DNA of 64,000 nt, from the NCBI GenBank assembly GCA_029641185.1, contig JAPWGK010000025.1:558001-622000 (forward strand), in the 5' to 3' direction. Below the pieces are notes generated by a model, which searched no databases, was not told where the DNA came from, and saw nothing but the letters and a program-made list of their open reading frames with translations. Within the stretch, counting starts at the first letter, position 1; every line of letters starts with the position of its first letter. The position numbers were made by a program, and so were the translations under genes. The DNA comes from Pseudofabraea citricarpa (Eukaryota; Ascomycota; Leotiomycetes; Helotiales; Dermateaceae). This document shows positions 10,660 through 21,895 of the stretch, piece by piece.

Positions 10660-12036
10660 TTACTGTCGGCCTCGAATCCAAGTCTGGCAAAGGAGGTCAT
10701 TCGTTGGAAGACGTTCTGTTGGATTTATTTTCATCAGTGCATGGAGAAAGTTAACAAAGTCCTCTCTCTGTTCTGACGGAAGATCTCCCATGTAATTGTC
10801 AGACAGAAGTCCTAGACTGTTCGATGAGGTAGAATCCTTGATAGTCCCATCTTTGTTGAATAGTTCGCGGACAATTTCTGGAGAGCCTTGTTCGAGCAGT
10901 GAGGCTGGAAATGGTCCAAAGAAGCCCACGATCTCGTCAAGGTGAGTTTTGAGCATGTAAGGGCTATGTTGGCTATCCCGCCCTACGAACATCTGAACAC
11001 CGCGAAACACTTCTAGAAGGGTGGTTCCAAGATTCCACCAGTCCGTGGTCCAGTCCCATGGAGCTCCTATCAGCACTTCAGGAGAACGTAAGCAGACTGG
11101 TTGAATCAATTCGCTCAAGTGCTTATTAGTCCAGCTCGAAACTCCCCAATCTCCAAGACAGATGTCAAAGCCCATTCGAGAGCTGCCACTAGTGAAATAA
11201 TAACTGCGTAAGGACTCAGAGCGCAATGGAGAATATGCCCCCGAGCTCCTGTCCTGCTGTGCTGCGGGGACTTCCTGGAGGAACTTCGGGATTAGGGATT
11301 TGTCTCTGAACTTGACAAAAATGTTACCAGGTTTTATGTATGTTAAGCGTCAGCGCCTGAGCGGTAATATGGAACTCTAGAGGGCAAACCTGTGTGAATG
11401 ACACCGCTATCATGGGCGTAATCCAATGCCATGAGAAGATGGCCAGTAAATTTTCTCATGATACTATTTGGAAGTACCTCATCTTTGAACCATACTCGGA
11501 AGGTGCGAAGCGTCTCCCCAATTAAGTCAAAGACAAGACATTTGTGATTGCCATTGGGTCCAGTTTGTTCGAAATCGTCGTGGAGATGGCAAATAGATTC
11601 GTAGCCTGGGTGACTCCGATCTGCCTCCCTTAGGTGCTTCAAAATTTCTATCTCAAACAGTGGATCCTTTTCATCATAGGATTCTGCACTCAAGATCTTC
11701 AAGGCTTTGAAACGGTGATCAGAGAGGTCCCTAGATGAAGTTAACAATTGTATTTAATATAATTCGGGGCAGGGCAACATACTCCCGGGTGAGATCCTTA
11801 ACAAGCCAAACAGTGGAATATCGTCCATATCCGATCTTTCGTAAGACTTCGTAGCGTTCGTTGTAAATGTCACCGATATAGACTGGATGAAAACCGCCCT
11901 GTCGATACGCGTCCTTGCCTTCTTCGAAGTCGTGGGTTCTTGCTAGAGGTCCTTCATCGTCCTGTGTATTCGGTTTCGGTTCTTCCGCAGTTGAAGTAGC
12001 CTCCTTATTAATATCTGTAATCTCTGGGTCCGACAT
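10660..12036 (-). pseudogene. SRPK-like Ser/Thr kinase gene, apparently broken at the catalytic loop
   Basis: Exon 1 (12036-11783), a 52-bp intron (11731-11782, donor GTATGT, acceptor CTAG) and exon 2 (11730-11390) splice cleanly. They encode the SRPK N-terminus YRQGGFHPVYIGDIYNERYE, a glycine loop IGYGRYSTV (69-77), the ATP lysine in FKALK (K96), an alpha-C glutamate (about E113) and HDSGVIHT ending at residue 198. In SRPKs HT is followed by the catalytic Asp and IKPxN. The next coding segment resumes with IKPGN (from 11337) and runs to 10660 with LGDWGVSSW, IQPVCLRSPEVLIGAPWDW and TTDWWNLG. Between the donor at 11389 and IKPGN the required frame meets a TGA (about 11352-11354), and no AG acceptor follows it. 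The acceptor and the Asp codon seem lost together, as a deletion of about 4 bp would do. SRPKs phosphorylate SR splicing factors. A non-canonical splice cannot be excluded. Confidence 0.8.
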
Positions 12037-12233
12037 ATTGATGGCATGGATTTTGATACAAAGTAGTAACCTGGAAGCCGATCTGAAAGAGCAAAGGCCA
12101 CTAACGAAGCTTGTGTAACGATTAGATAAACCAGGCGCTAATACTCTTTTGTCGTTCTAGTTAACCCTTTGCTTCTAAGAAGGAGGTACGACTGATAAGA
12201 AGTTATCCCGTGCCGCCGCGAGGCGTCTATGCT
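12037..12233. promoter_or_regulatory. Upstream region of the kinase gene, cut short by an LTR
   Basis: This is about 197 bp of mostly balanced composition between the kinase start codon and the LTR that begins at 12234. Any kinase promoter extending further has been displaced by the element C insertion. No specific motif is identified. Confidence 0.45.
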
Positions 12234-12415
12234 TATAAGGGTGGTTATAAGTAGAATATTATAGTATCGTAATATAATTTATCTCTAAGAAAATAAGAGG
12301 AATTTACCCTCAAAATATATATATAAGCCGGGCGCGGCCCGATTACCAGGTAGTATAATAGCGATAACACGTACGCTAGTTAACTAATTAGTTAGATACT
12401 AGAACTACTATTATA
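12234..12415 (-). repeat. LTR of element C1 (182 bp)
   Basis: One of five full LTRs of the same length in this window (others at 21714, 26236, 60087 and 62697). All share an ACTAATTAGTTAAC palindromic core and a run of TATATATA. The ends read TATAAGGGTGG at left and CTACTATTATA at right on the plus strand, i.e. TG...CA ends after RIP (TG to TA). Confidence 0.88.
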
Positions 12416-12739
12416 ACTATCTCCCCTCTTATAATCGAGTCCTTATAATCTTATTTAATAGGTTTACTCTCAGGTAATACGTAAGAAATACGCGAGTTTA
12501 GTATAATATTTTTTATTAGAATTTTAGTAATTTATAATTCGTTCGTTTAATTATTTTTTATAAATTCTTTTATACGAATCTATTATATTATCCTAGTAAG
12601 ATATTTACTTTAATATTATAACTTATATATCTTTAATCTTATATTATAAAAACGTATTAATATAAAATCTTTTCTTATAAATATAAATATCTCTTACTTT
12701 TCTTATCTTTTTTCTTTTTCTTTTATAAATATTTATAAT
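12234..12739 (-). mobile_element. Element C copy 1 (C1), left part: 3' LTR and 3' internal end
   Basis: This is a partial gypsy element on the minus strand. It starts with a 182-bp LTR (12234-12415), followed by a pyrimidine tract (CTCCCCTCTTAT, about 12421-12432) that is the polypurine tract on the element strand. The copy is interrupted at 12739 by element B1 and resumes at 19089; the 5-bp target ATAAT is duplicated on both sides (12735-12739 and 19084-19088). Removing B1 restores colinearity with the equivalent stretch of the outer C copy near 22200. The LTR is the least eroded of the set and still contains GGGCGCGGCCC. Confidence 0.85.
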
Positions 12740-13086
12740 TGTTACGATTCTTATATAAGTTACTTAAGATACGTGCTATATACTTACTTCTCTTATATAT
12801 ACTTTATTTACCTTATATTATAATTTACTAACCTAGATTATATAACTAGAAATTTACTAAGTAAAGTAAATTATATATAACTTAACTTATATATTTATTT
12901 ACCTAAGAATACGTATAATAAAGAATACTTAGAGAGTAAATACTAGTATAATAGGAAGGATTACTTATAACTAACTTCTTATACTTTCTTTTTTTTTCTT
13001 TTTTTTTCTCTCCTTATACTTAGATCTTTTATTATTAATTAGCTATATTAATCCCTTATTTACTTTATATTCTATATATTATAATA
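12740..13086 (+). repeat. 5' LTR of element B1 (347 bp)
   Basis: Begins TGTTACGATTC and ends TATATTATAATA (TAACA before RIP). It matches 18737-19083 along its whole length, with differences mostly of the C/T and G/A kind. Confidence 0.9.
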
Positions 13087-16000
13087 TTATCTAAGTATTA
13101 CCCTTTTACTTTTATCCTAATAAGGATAATAAAGATATATACGAACTTATAAAACTTTTATATTTTATTATATAAAAACCTAGATTTCTAGATTTACTAA
13201 AGTTATAATAACACGTAATAAACTAGAAACCCTAGAACCTAGAATACGCGTAATAATATATTATCGTACTAGATACTTACTAGTTATAATAAGAGAACGA
13301 GAATAAATCGTATTAAAGATACTAGAATATAAACCCTAGAACCGAAACTTTTAATACTTAGAAGTATAAATAAACCTTTAACTTATAATTAAGGAAGATA
13401 ATAAGAAGAAGAAATTAAATAATAAGGTATTTACCTTTATATTAATTAAGACTAGAAAGAAACTTATAGAAGTACTTATAAGAATAATTAGATAACCTAG
13501 AAAGATTAAATATATTATCTTAGGATATACGCGCTCTTAACCTTTAATACTTATAATAAAAGAGAATAAAAACGTAAAAAAGCTCTAGAAAGTTAAGAGT
13601 ATAAAGGAAATTATCTTAATAAGATAAGAAAAACACGAGCGCTCCCTTAGATTACTTAATAACTTTTATAAGAAATATAAGCGTATATAATAAAAGTAAG
13701 ATTAACTCGTATAAGAAGTCTATAATATTATAGGAAACTTAATTAAGTAATTAATAGTAAGAGAGTAATAAATTATAAAGTTAAAATAAGAGAACGCTAG
13801 ATTAATTAATAGAAATAATTAGTTAGATAAGATAATAAATATAAATACTTATAATATCTAATATATCTAGGAAATACTTAAAGATAAGAAATAAATTATT
13901 CGGCTAATAAGAAATTAAAGTATAATCTTAAACGCTTAGGAGGATATATAGGAAGATAGAAACCGATCGTATAAGAGTAATAAGCTCCTAGATCTACTTA
14001 TCTTCTCTTTAGGAACTTATAAGGAATTTAAGGACTAAAAGTATATAATTAAGAATAAGCTTAAGGCTAACTAAGATTACTTTATAAGTAAAACTAATTA
14101 TATTAGTTATATAAGTAATAGAATATCTAGAGATATAATTAATTATATCTAAACTAGATTATATTAATTCTCTTTAAATAGATTTAATATTATAAATAAA
14201 GTCTTATATAAACTTAAACTCGTTTATAATAACCTAGATAAGAGAGAAATTATTCTTTTAGAAGTTAAGAAACTTTATTAGAATAATAACTTTTTCTTAA
14301 CTTTTTTTATTAAATTTAATAAACTTATAAGAGAACTTAGATAAAATAAACGATCTAGACTAAATAAACTTAATATAAAGGTAAATAAAAAACTTTAGAA
14401 TTTTAGAGTTATACTTCTAGATAAATCTAATTATAAGAATATAATTATAAGATATAAAAGAGTAAATTAAAAGGTTTAAGGAAATAAAAAGATCTAAAAG
14501 AAATTAGCTTAATTTATAATAAATATCTTTAAGAGATCTTTTATTTTAGGTAAATCTATTAATAAAGAAAAGTTAACTAATTTTACTTCTAAGATAAATA
14601 AACTAAAACTTTCTAAGAAAAAGAAATAAAAATTATTAAAAGAAGAAGCTTATTTCTATTATTATAAGTAAAGATATAAAGCTAAGAATTATTTATATAG
14701 AAAAGTTATAAAGATTATTATAATAGAATTCTTAAAAAAGATTATTAAGTTAGAAAATAAAAAGTCTTAAGGGAAGTTATACCTTAAGATATAAAAGAAG
14801 AGATTCCCCTAAAAATTAATATTACTAGATTATCTTTAGGATTAGAGAATAATACTCCTTTTATATTATAATATAAGATAGGAAAAATAAAAATACTCTC
14901 TTTTATATTAATTAATATTAGATATCTTAGTAGAAATTTTATAGATAAATCTTTTATATAATAAATATCTTAAATTAAATAAATTAAACTAATAAAATTA
15001 TAATATTTAAAACCTCTTACTAGATTTAATAATAAAGAAATATCTTTTATTAAATATAAAATCCTAGTTAGCTTTAAAGTTAGTTAGAAATAAGAACTAC
15101 TAAGCTTCTTTTATATTATAAAACTTAAAAAATATAATATTATACTTAAAAAAATATAAATATCTCTATAAAATATATTACTAGATATAATAAAGAATAA
15201 AGTTATATTTAGTATAAAAGACTCTAAGGAATTATTAAAAATTTAAATACTAAGCTTTATTTCTTTTTATATAAATAAGAAAGAAGATTTATATATCTAT
15301 AAAGAAATAATTAAGATTACTAAGATCTTAAAAAGAGATAAAATAAAAGAACTTCCTAATATATCTTTAATTTCTCTAAAAATCCCTAAAAACTTAAAAT
15401 AACTAATTAAGAAAGAGATTCTTAAAAGCTCTAAAAAGAAAAAAAATAAGTATAAAAAAAAGTTAAAACCTAGACGTATAAAGGAAAAGGTTATATAAAA
15501 AATTAAAGAAATAAGATAAAAGACTAAGTAGGAAAAAGTAAATCTACTAAAATAAAAACTTTTATATATTAGCGCTCTTAGATTTAAAAGAGAAATAAAA
15601 TAAAAAGGAGTAATAATATTTATTATCTCTCTAAAGAATATTATTAAATAATAATAAAAAAATACTAAAGGAGAAGTTAATATTAAGAAATATCTCCTAA
15701 AAGAATTATAAGATTTAATTAAGATATTCTTAAAAAAGACTATAAATTAATTACTATTATATAAGAGCTATAATTATTATATTAAACTTATAAGAGAAAT
15801 AAATCTTAGATACGCTTTTTTATATAAGATATCTTAAGAAAAGCTCGAATTTATTAGAGCTTATATTAAAGAATAATTAGTAAAAGGCTTTATTAATATA
15901 AGTAAGATATCTTACTTATTATTAATTCTTTTTATATAAAAGCTTAGAGGAGAATTAAGATTTTATATTAATTATAGAAAAGCTAAATATAATTATAAAA

Positions 16001-18736
16001 AAGAATAAATATCCCTTACCTTTAATAAATAAGACTCTAGTAAAAATAAGAAAAACTAAGTTCTTATTAAAGCTAGATATTAGATACGCTTTTAATAAAA
16101 TTAGATTCTAAACTAAAGAAAATAAAAAGCTTATTACTTTTTATACTAGATAAAACTTATATAAATATAAGATACTTTCTTTTAGATTAACTAATAAACC
16201 TTTAATATTTTAGAACTTTATAAATAAAATACTCTAGGAATATTCTAATAATTTTATTTTATCTTATATTAATAATATTTATATTTATACTAATAAAACT
16301 AGAGAAAAATATATAAAATATATTAGAAAAATCTTAATTAAATTATAAGAGATAAAACTTTAAGTAGATATTAAGAAATACGTCTTTTACTAAGATAAGA
16401 TTAAGTTCTTAGAACTAATTATTAGTATAAAAGGAATTAGAATAAACCCTAATAAGATTAAGATATTTAAGAATAAGAAATATCTAAGAACTTAAGAGAT
16501 ATATAAAGCTTTATTAGATTTATAAACTTTTATAAAAGATTTATTAAGAATTATTCTAGAATATTCTCTTTAATTAATAATCTAAGTAAAAAAAGGAGAA
16601 AATAAAAGGTTTTAATTAGAATAATAAATATTAGAATACTTTTAAAAAACTAAAAAAGATAATTACCTTAGTACTAATACTTATATATTTTAATAAAAAT
16701 AAATAATATATTATAAAATATAACTTATTTAGATTATATTAATATAAGAGTATTATCTTAATATAAGAAAGATAAACTCTTATATCTTATAATATTCTTT
16801 TCTAGAAAGACTTCTACTAGCTAAATATAATTATAAAATTTATAATAAGAAACTCTTAGTAATAATTAAATACTTTAAGGAATAAAAACCTAAACTTTAA
16901 GGAATAAACTTACTTAGTATAAGTACTCTTAGATTATAAGGCTCTAGAATATTTTATAACTACTAAGAAACTAATAAGAAGATAAGCTAGATAAGTAAAT
17001 TCTTATTAGAATTTAATTTCTAGATTATTTATAAACTAGGAAAATAAAATAAGAAAGTAAACGCTTTAACTAGAAGATCTTAAGATAAATTATAAGATAA
17101 ATTAGACGATTAATAGAAAGAATAAATATAAATTATTCTTTCTAAAAGTAGAATTAATAGAAAGAAAGCTCTAGAAGTATTTAACTTATATATTTAGACT
17201 ATAAGAGTAAAATAAATAATTCCTAAGTATATTTAGAAGAGATAAAAGAATAATTAGTTTTACTAAGAAACTCTTAAGGCTTTAAGAGATAATAAACTAG
17301 TAAAAGATATTCCTAAGTTATATTATAAAGATTAAGATAATATCTTATTTTATAGAAACTAAGTCTAGGTTCTAGAAGCTTATAAAATAAAATTAATTTA
17401 GAAAATATATAAAAACCTATAATTAGATATCCTTAGCTAAGAAGGGATATTAATCCTTTTATAAGATAATTATATCTAAAAGAATATAAATAAAGATCTT
17501 AATTAATATATTAGAAACTATTATATTTATAGAAAGTCTAAACTAAATAATACTACTTATTAAGAATACCTAGAGCTATTATTAATACTAGATAAATCTT
17601 AGAGTTATATATCTATAAACTTTATAACTAGACTTCTAAAAAGTAATAGATTTAATATTATCTTAGTTATAATCTATAGATTATTAAAAGAAAGATATTA
17701 TATTCTTTATAAATATAAAGATAAAAGAATAAGTATAAAAGAAACTACTAAATTATTCCTAAAGAACGTATAAAAATACTATAGATTACTTATAACTTAT
17801 ATCTCTAATAAAGGTTTATAATTTATAAGTAAGATATAAAGAAAACTTTATAAGATATTAGGAATTAACGTTTAATTATTTATTATAATATATCTAAAAA
17901 TAAATAACTAGATAAAAAGAATAAATATAAAAATAAAATATTACCTAAGAGCTTATACTAACTACTTATAAGATAACTAGAGTTAAATCCTACTAATAGT
18001 AAAATTTATAGGAAATAAATATTAATTTATAAGTATAAAGGTTATATTATTCTTTATAAATAAAAGATATAAACTAAGAATAAATTTTAACTAAGAAAAT
18101 ACTAAAGATTAATTAATTATAACTAGTAAAAAGTAAACTAAATAAAAGATAAGTAATAGAATTTATAAAAAGAATAAAAGATACTTAGAAATTTATATAC
18201 GTAAAGAAATAACTTAGTCTTAAAGTAAGATAGAAAAATATATAAATAAGAAATAATTACTTATATTAAATTATAAACTAGAAGATAAAGTTTATATCTT
18301 AATAAAAAATATCCGAATATAAAGACCTTTAAGAAAACTAGAATATAAGAATAAAAGACCTTATAAGATTAAGAAGAAAATTAGACTAAGCTCTTATAAA
18401 ATAAAGTTATTACTAGGACTTAAGATTTATCTTATATTTTACTCTAACTTATTATATAAAAACCTAGAAGATCTTTTACCTAGATAAAAAGAAACTAAAT
18501 CTCTACTAATTAATATAAAAGGAAACGATAAATAAGAAGTAAAAGATATTAAAGATATAAAGATAATTAGAGGAAAAGTTTTCTATAAAGTTAAATAGAT
18601 ATAATAACTATTAGATCTAAAGTAATATCTAGTAGAAAATTTTAAAAATATATAAGAAATTCTAAGAGATTTTTACTCTAGATATCTAGATAAACCTTAT
18701 CTAATATAGAAATTAGAACGCTTAGAGGAGGGATAA

Positions 18737-19083
18737 TATTATAGTTCTTATATAAGTTACTTAAGATATATATTATATACTTACTTCTCTTATATATATT
18801 TTACTTACCTTATATTATAACTTACTAACCCTGATTATATAACTAGAAATTTACTAAGTAGGGTAAATTATATATAACTTATCTTATATATTTATCTACC
18901 TAAGAATACGTATAATAGAGAATACTTAGAGAGTAAATACTAGTATAATAGGAAGGATTACTTATAATTAGCTTCTTATATTTTCTTTCTTTTTCTTTCT
19001 TCTTCTCTCCTTATACTTAGATCTTTTATTATTAATTAGCTATATTGATCTCTTATTTACTTTATATTTTATATATTATAATA
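18737..19083 (+). repeat. 3' LTR of element B1 (347 bp)
   Basis: Same length as the 5' copy at 12740-13086. It is preceded by the polypurine tract and followed by the TSD ATAAT (19084-19088). Confidence 0.9.
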
Positions 19084-19088
19084 ATAAT

Positions 19089-21670
19089 AACTTTCTTTAA
19101 TAATAAGATTAAACCTTTTATTTCTTATATTTTTTTTTATTATATTTATAATATTTCTAATACTAATTATTACTTTTAATAATATAAATATATAATAAGA
19201 AGCTTTTATTTTACTAGTTATTATATTTTTATAATAATTCTTATATAATATCTTTTTAAATCTTATACGTATAATTTATATATATTATATAATTTATCTT
19301 TTAAAGTTTATTAATCTTATAAAATATATTTAATTTAACCCTAAGTCTAATTCTTATAATTATTATTATTATATTAATAAATAAAAATATACTCTAATAA
19401 ATAATTACTTTTAATTTATTTTTAATTTATCTTAGATTTATTATTAACTTTTATAAGTTTTCTCTAGAATAATTAGTTTAATTCGTATTATCTTAAGTTT
19501 TATTATTAAGTATAAAAAAAATCTAACTTTTACTTTTTATAAAGTTATATAAAATATTATTATTAATCTTATTAGCTAAAAGAAATCTATAAAAAAAATT
19601 ATTCTTAAGATTAAATTAAAAATAGCTTATATAATTTTTCTTAAAATATAAGAAATAAATTATCTTTTATATTTTTTTATTATAAGTTCTTATCTTATTC
19701 CTAGTAAAGCTATAACTAATTTATATTAAAGTTAATACGAATCTAGACTTAATTATAAAAGTAAAAAGTTTTTCTATTATTTTTAAGTACGAATTTTTAG
19801 AAAAACCCGAGTTTATTATTATCTTTTATAAGAGATATAAGCTTATAAAGTTACTAATAATAAAAAAATATTTTAAGTTTAAGATAAACTAAAATTCTTA
19901 AAAAGAAATTAAGTAAGAAATTATTAAGAAACTTATTATAAAATTAGATTAAGATATATTAAAATAACTTATAACTAAAAATATAAAAATTATTAATATT
20001 ATAAAAGAAACTAAAACTTAAGAAATCTTAGATTAAAAGAATATATTATATTTTTATATATTTTTTATAATATTTTTAGAATAAAATATTTACGAATTTA
20101 GATTTTTTAATTTTAAGTTTTTTTAATAAAATAAAACTTTTCTTTATTTTATATATTATTATTTATTAAAATTAATCTAATATTATAACTTATATTTATA
20201 TTAAGTTTCTAATTATAATTATATCTTAAGTTTATTATTTTATTAATATAAGTTTTAAGATTTTATATATTTTATAAGGTTTTATTAAGAATTTATTATA
20301 AATATAATACGAATTTATTATAACTTTTTATTAGATAAAGTTTTTATATTAAAGTTTTTTTCTTCTAATAATAATATTTATATCTTATATTTTTTTTTAA
20401 TCTAATTATAATTAGTTCTTATATTATACTAAGATATTTAGTTATTAATTTATTAGTATTTATTATATTTTTTATAAATTCTTAGGTATTATTTATTATA
20501 AAATAATCTTTTTATTAGATTAAATACTTTTATTTTTTTTTATTTTTTAATAAGTAAATATTAACTTAACTTTTTATTTCTTATAATTATTAATATTATA
20601 AGGTTTTAGATTTATAATAATATTATTTCGATTATTATATAATTCTAATAATAAAATATAAAATATATTATATATTTATAATCTTTTTAGTAACTCTAAC
20701 TAATAAGCTTATATATACGTATTAATTATTTTTAGGATTTTAAATAATCCCTAGTACTTATTAATAAGTTTCTTATTAGGCCTTAGTTATTAGATATTTT
20801 TTATTAATAATATTACTTATTATCTAATAATAAACTTTATAAGTTTATATTTCTAGTTATAATATTTCTTTTATTTTAATATTATAACTTTAAGCTAGAT
20901 TTTAAGCTTATTTTATTTAATCTCGATTTTTTTAATTCTTTTTTTTATAATATATATTATCTTCTTATTTATAATAATATTCTTAATATTTATTTCTAAT
21001 ATTAGTTCGAATTTATATAAAACCTAAAAAAATAATAATCTTATATTCTTATATTTTATATTATTATAAGTATATTTAGTAAAAATAAGTTTTAAAGCTT
21101 AGTTAGTTTATCTAAAATTATAATAAATATATAAATATTATTTTAATATTTAGTTTTATCTTTTTATTTAATTATTAATTTATAAGTAGAAAATAATACT
21201 AAGTTAATATTAAACTTATAAGTAGAATATAATAATATCCTAAAACTTACTAGTAAATTATAAGTTATAATTAAAAATTATATTTTTAGGAGTCCTAAAA
21301 TCCTTCTAAATATAAGAAATAAAAGTTTTTATTAGCTCTAGTATATTAATCTTCTTTATAATAAGAATATATTAGATTATTTTTAAGAATCTATTAATAA
21401 TTATTAGTATTAAGTTATAAATATATTTTTATTATTTACTAGGTAATAGCCTAATAATAAAGTTTATTATAATCTCTTATTATAATCTAGTTAAGACTAA
21501 GAGTAATATAAGCTTATTATATAAGTAATATTATCTTAATTTTATTTATTAATATATTTTATAAGTTTATATATAATTTTTTATATTATATCTTAAGCTT
21601 TATTAGAAATATAACTTATATATTAGCTTTAATATTTTTCTAAACCTAAAATACCTAGTATATAAGTTAT
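19089..21670 (-). mobile_element. Element C copy 1 (C1), right part: 3' region to integrase
   Basis: Continuation of the minus-strand C copy broken by B1. It runs colinearly with 22213-24790 (the outer C copy) and with the reverse complement of 57.2-59.8 kb. On the minus strand it covers the integrase C-terminal half, chromodomain and the long 3' segment. It ends abruptly within integrase at 21670, where a 43-bp fragment of the element D LTR is joined. The missing 5' half is not found in the window. Confidence 0.82.
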
Positions 21671-21713
21671 TATTATAAAATAAAAGTAGAAATAATTTAA
21701 ATAATTAAGAAAG
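21671..21713 (+). repeat. 43-bp remnant of an element D LTR
   Basis: TATTATAAAATAAAAGTAG followed by AAATAATTTAA and AATTAAGAAAG matches the first 43 bases of the D LTR (compare 37237 and 44995) apart from RIP-type changes. It sits exactly between truncated C1 and the LTR of the outer C copy, so it marks a former D insertion that was later cut. Confidence 0.75.
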
Positions 21714-21895
21714 TATAAGAGTAATTATAAGTAGAATATTATAATATTATAATATAATTTATCTCTAAGGAAAAAAGAGGAATTTATCTTTAAAATATAT
21801 ATATAAGCTAGGTATAACCTAATTATTAGATAATATAATAATAATAATATATATTCTAGTTAACTAATTAGTTAGATACTAGAATTATTATTATA
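21714..21895 (-). repeat. 3' LTR of the outer element C copy (182 bp)
   Basis: Same length and landmarks as the other C LTRs, and heavily eroded. The flank on its left (GAAAG, 21709-21713) does not match the flank on the right of the 5' LTR (CTAAG, 62879-62883), so no outer TSD is visible. Confidence 0.87.

Larger units (their letters stand above)
12740..19083 (+). mobile_element. Element B copy 1: RIP-eroded chromodomain Ty3/gypsy retrotransposon
   Basis: Complete LTR-to-LTR copy of 6,344 bp with a perfect 5-bp TSD (ATAAT) and 347-bp LTRs. The internal order on the plus strand is gypsy-like. A gag region has an eroded zinc knuckle near 14650. Reverse transcriptase runs about 15.9-16.5 kb, with the catalytic YxDD box eroded to YINN at 16265-16276. 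RNase H lies around 16.7-17.0 kb and integrase about 17.5-18.1 kb. A chromodomain follows at about 18535-18700, where RGKVFYKVK and NFKN are readable. A polypurine run, AGAGGAGGGA, immediately precedes the 3' LTR. Every frame is cut by many TAA/TAG codons that would restore Q or W if RIP were reversed, so the copy is dead. Chromodomain elements (chromoviruses) target heterochromatin. Confidence 0.92.

Noticed and set aside
19130..20080. Antisense gene in the 3' segment of element C
   Set aside because: Stops are as dense as chance predicts in this composition; kept only as a possibility under the 1.65-kb segment finding.
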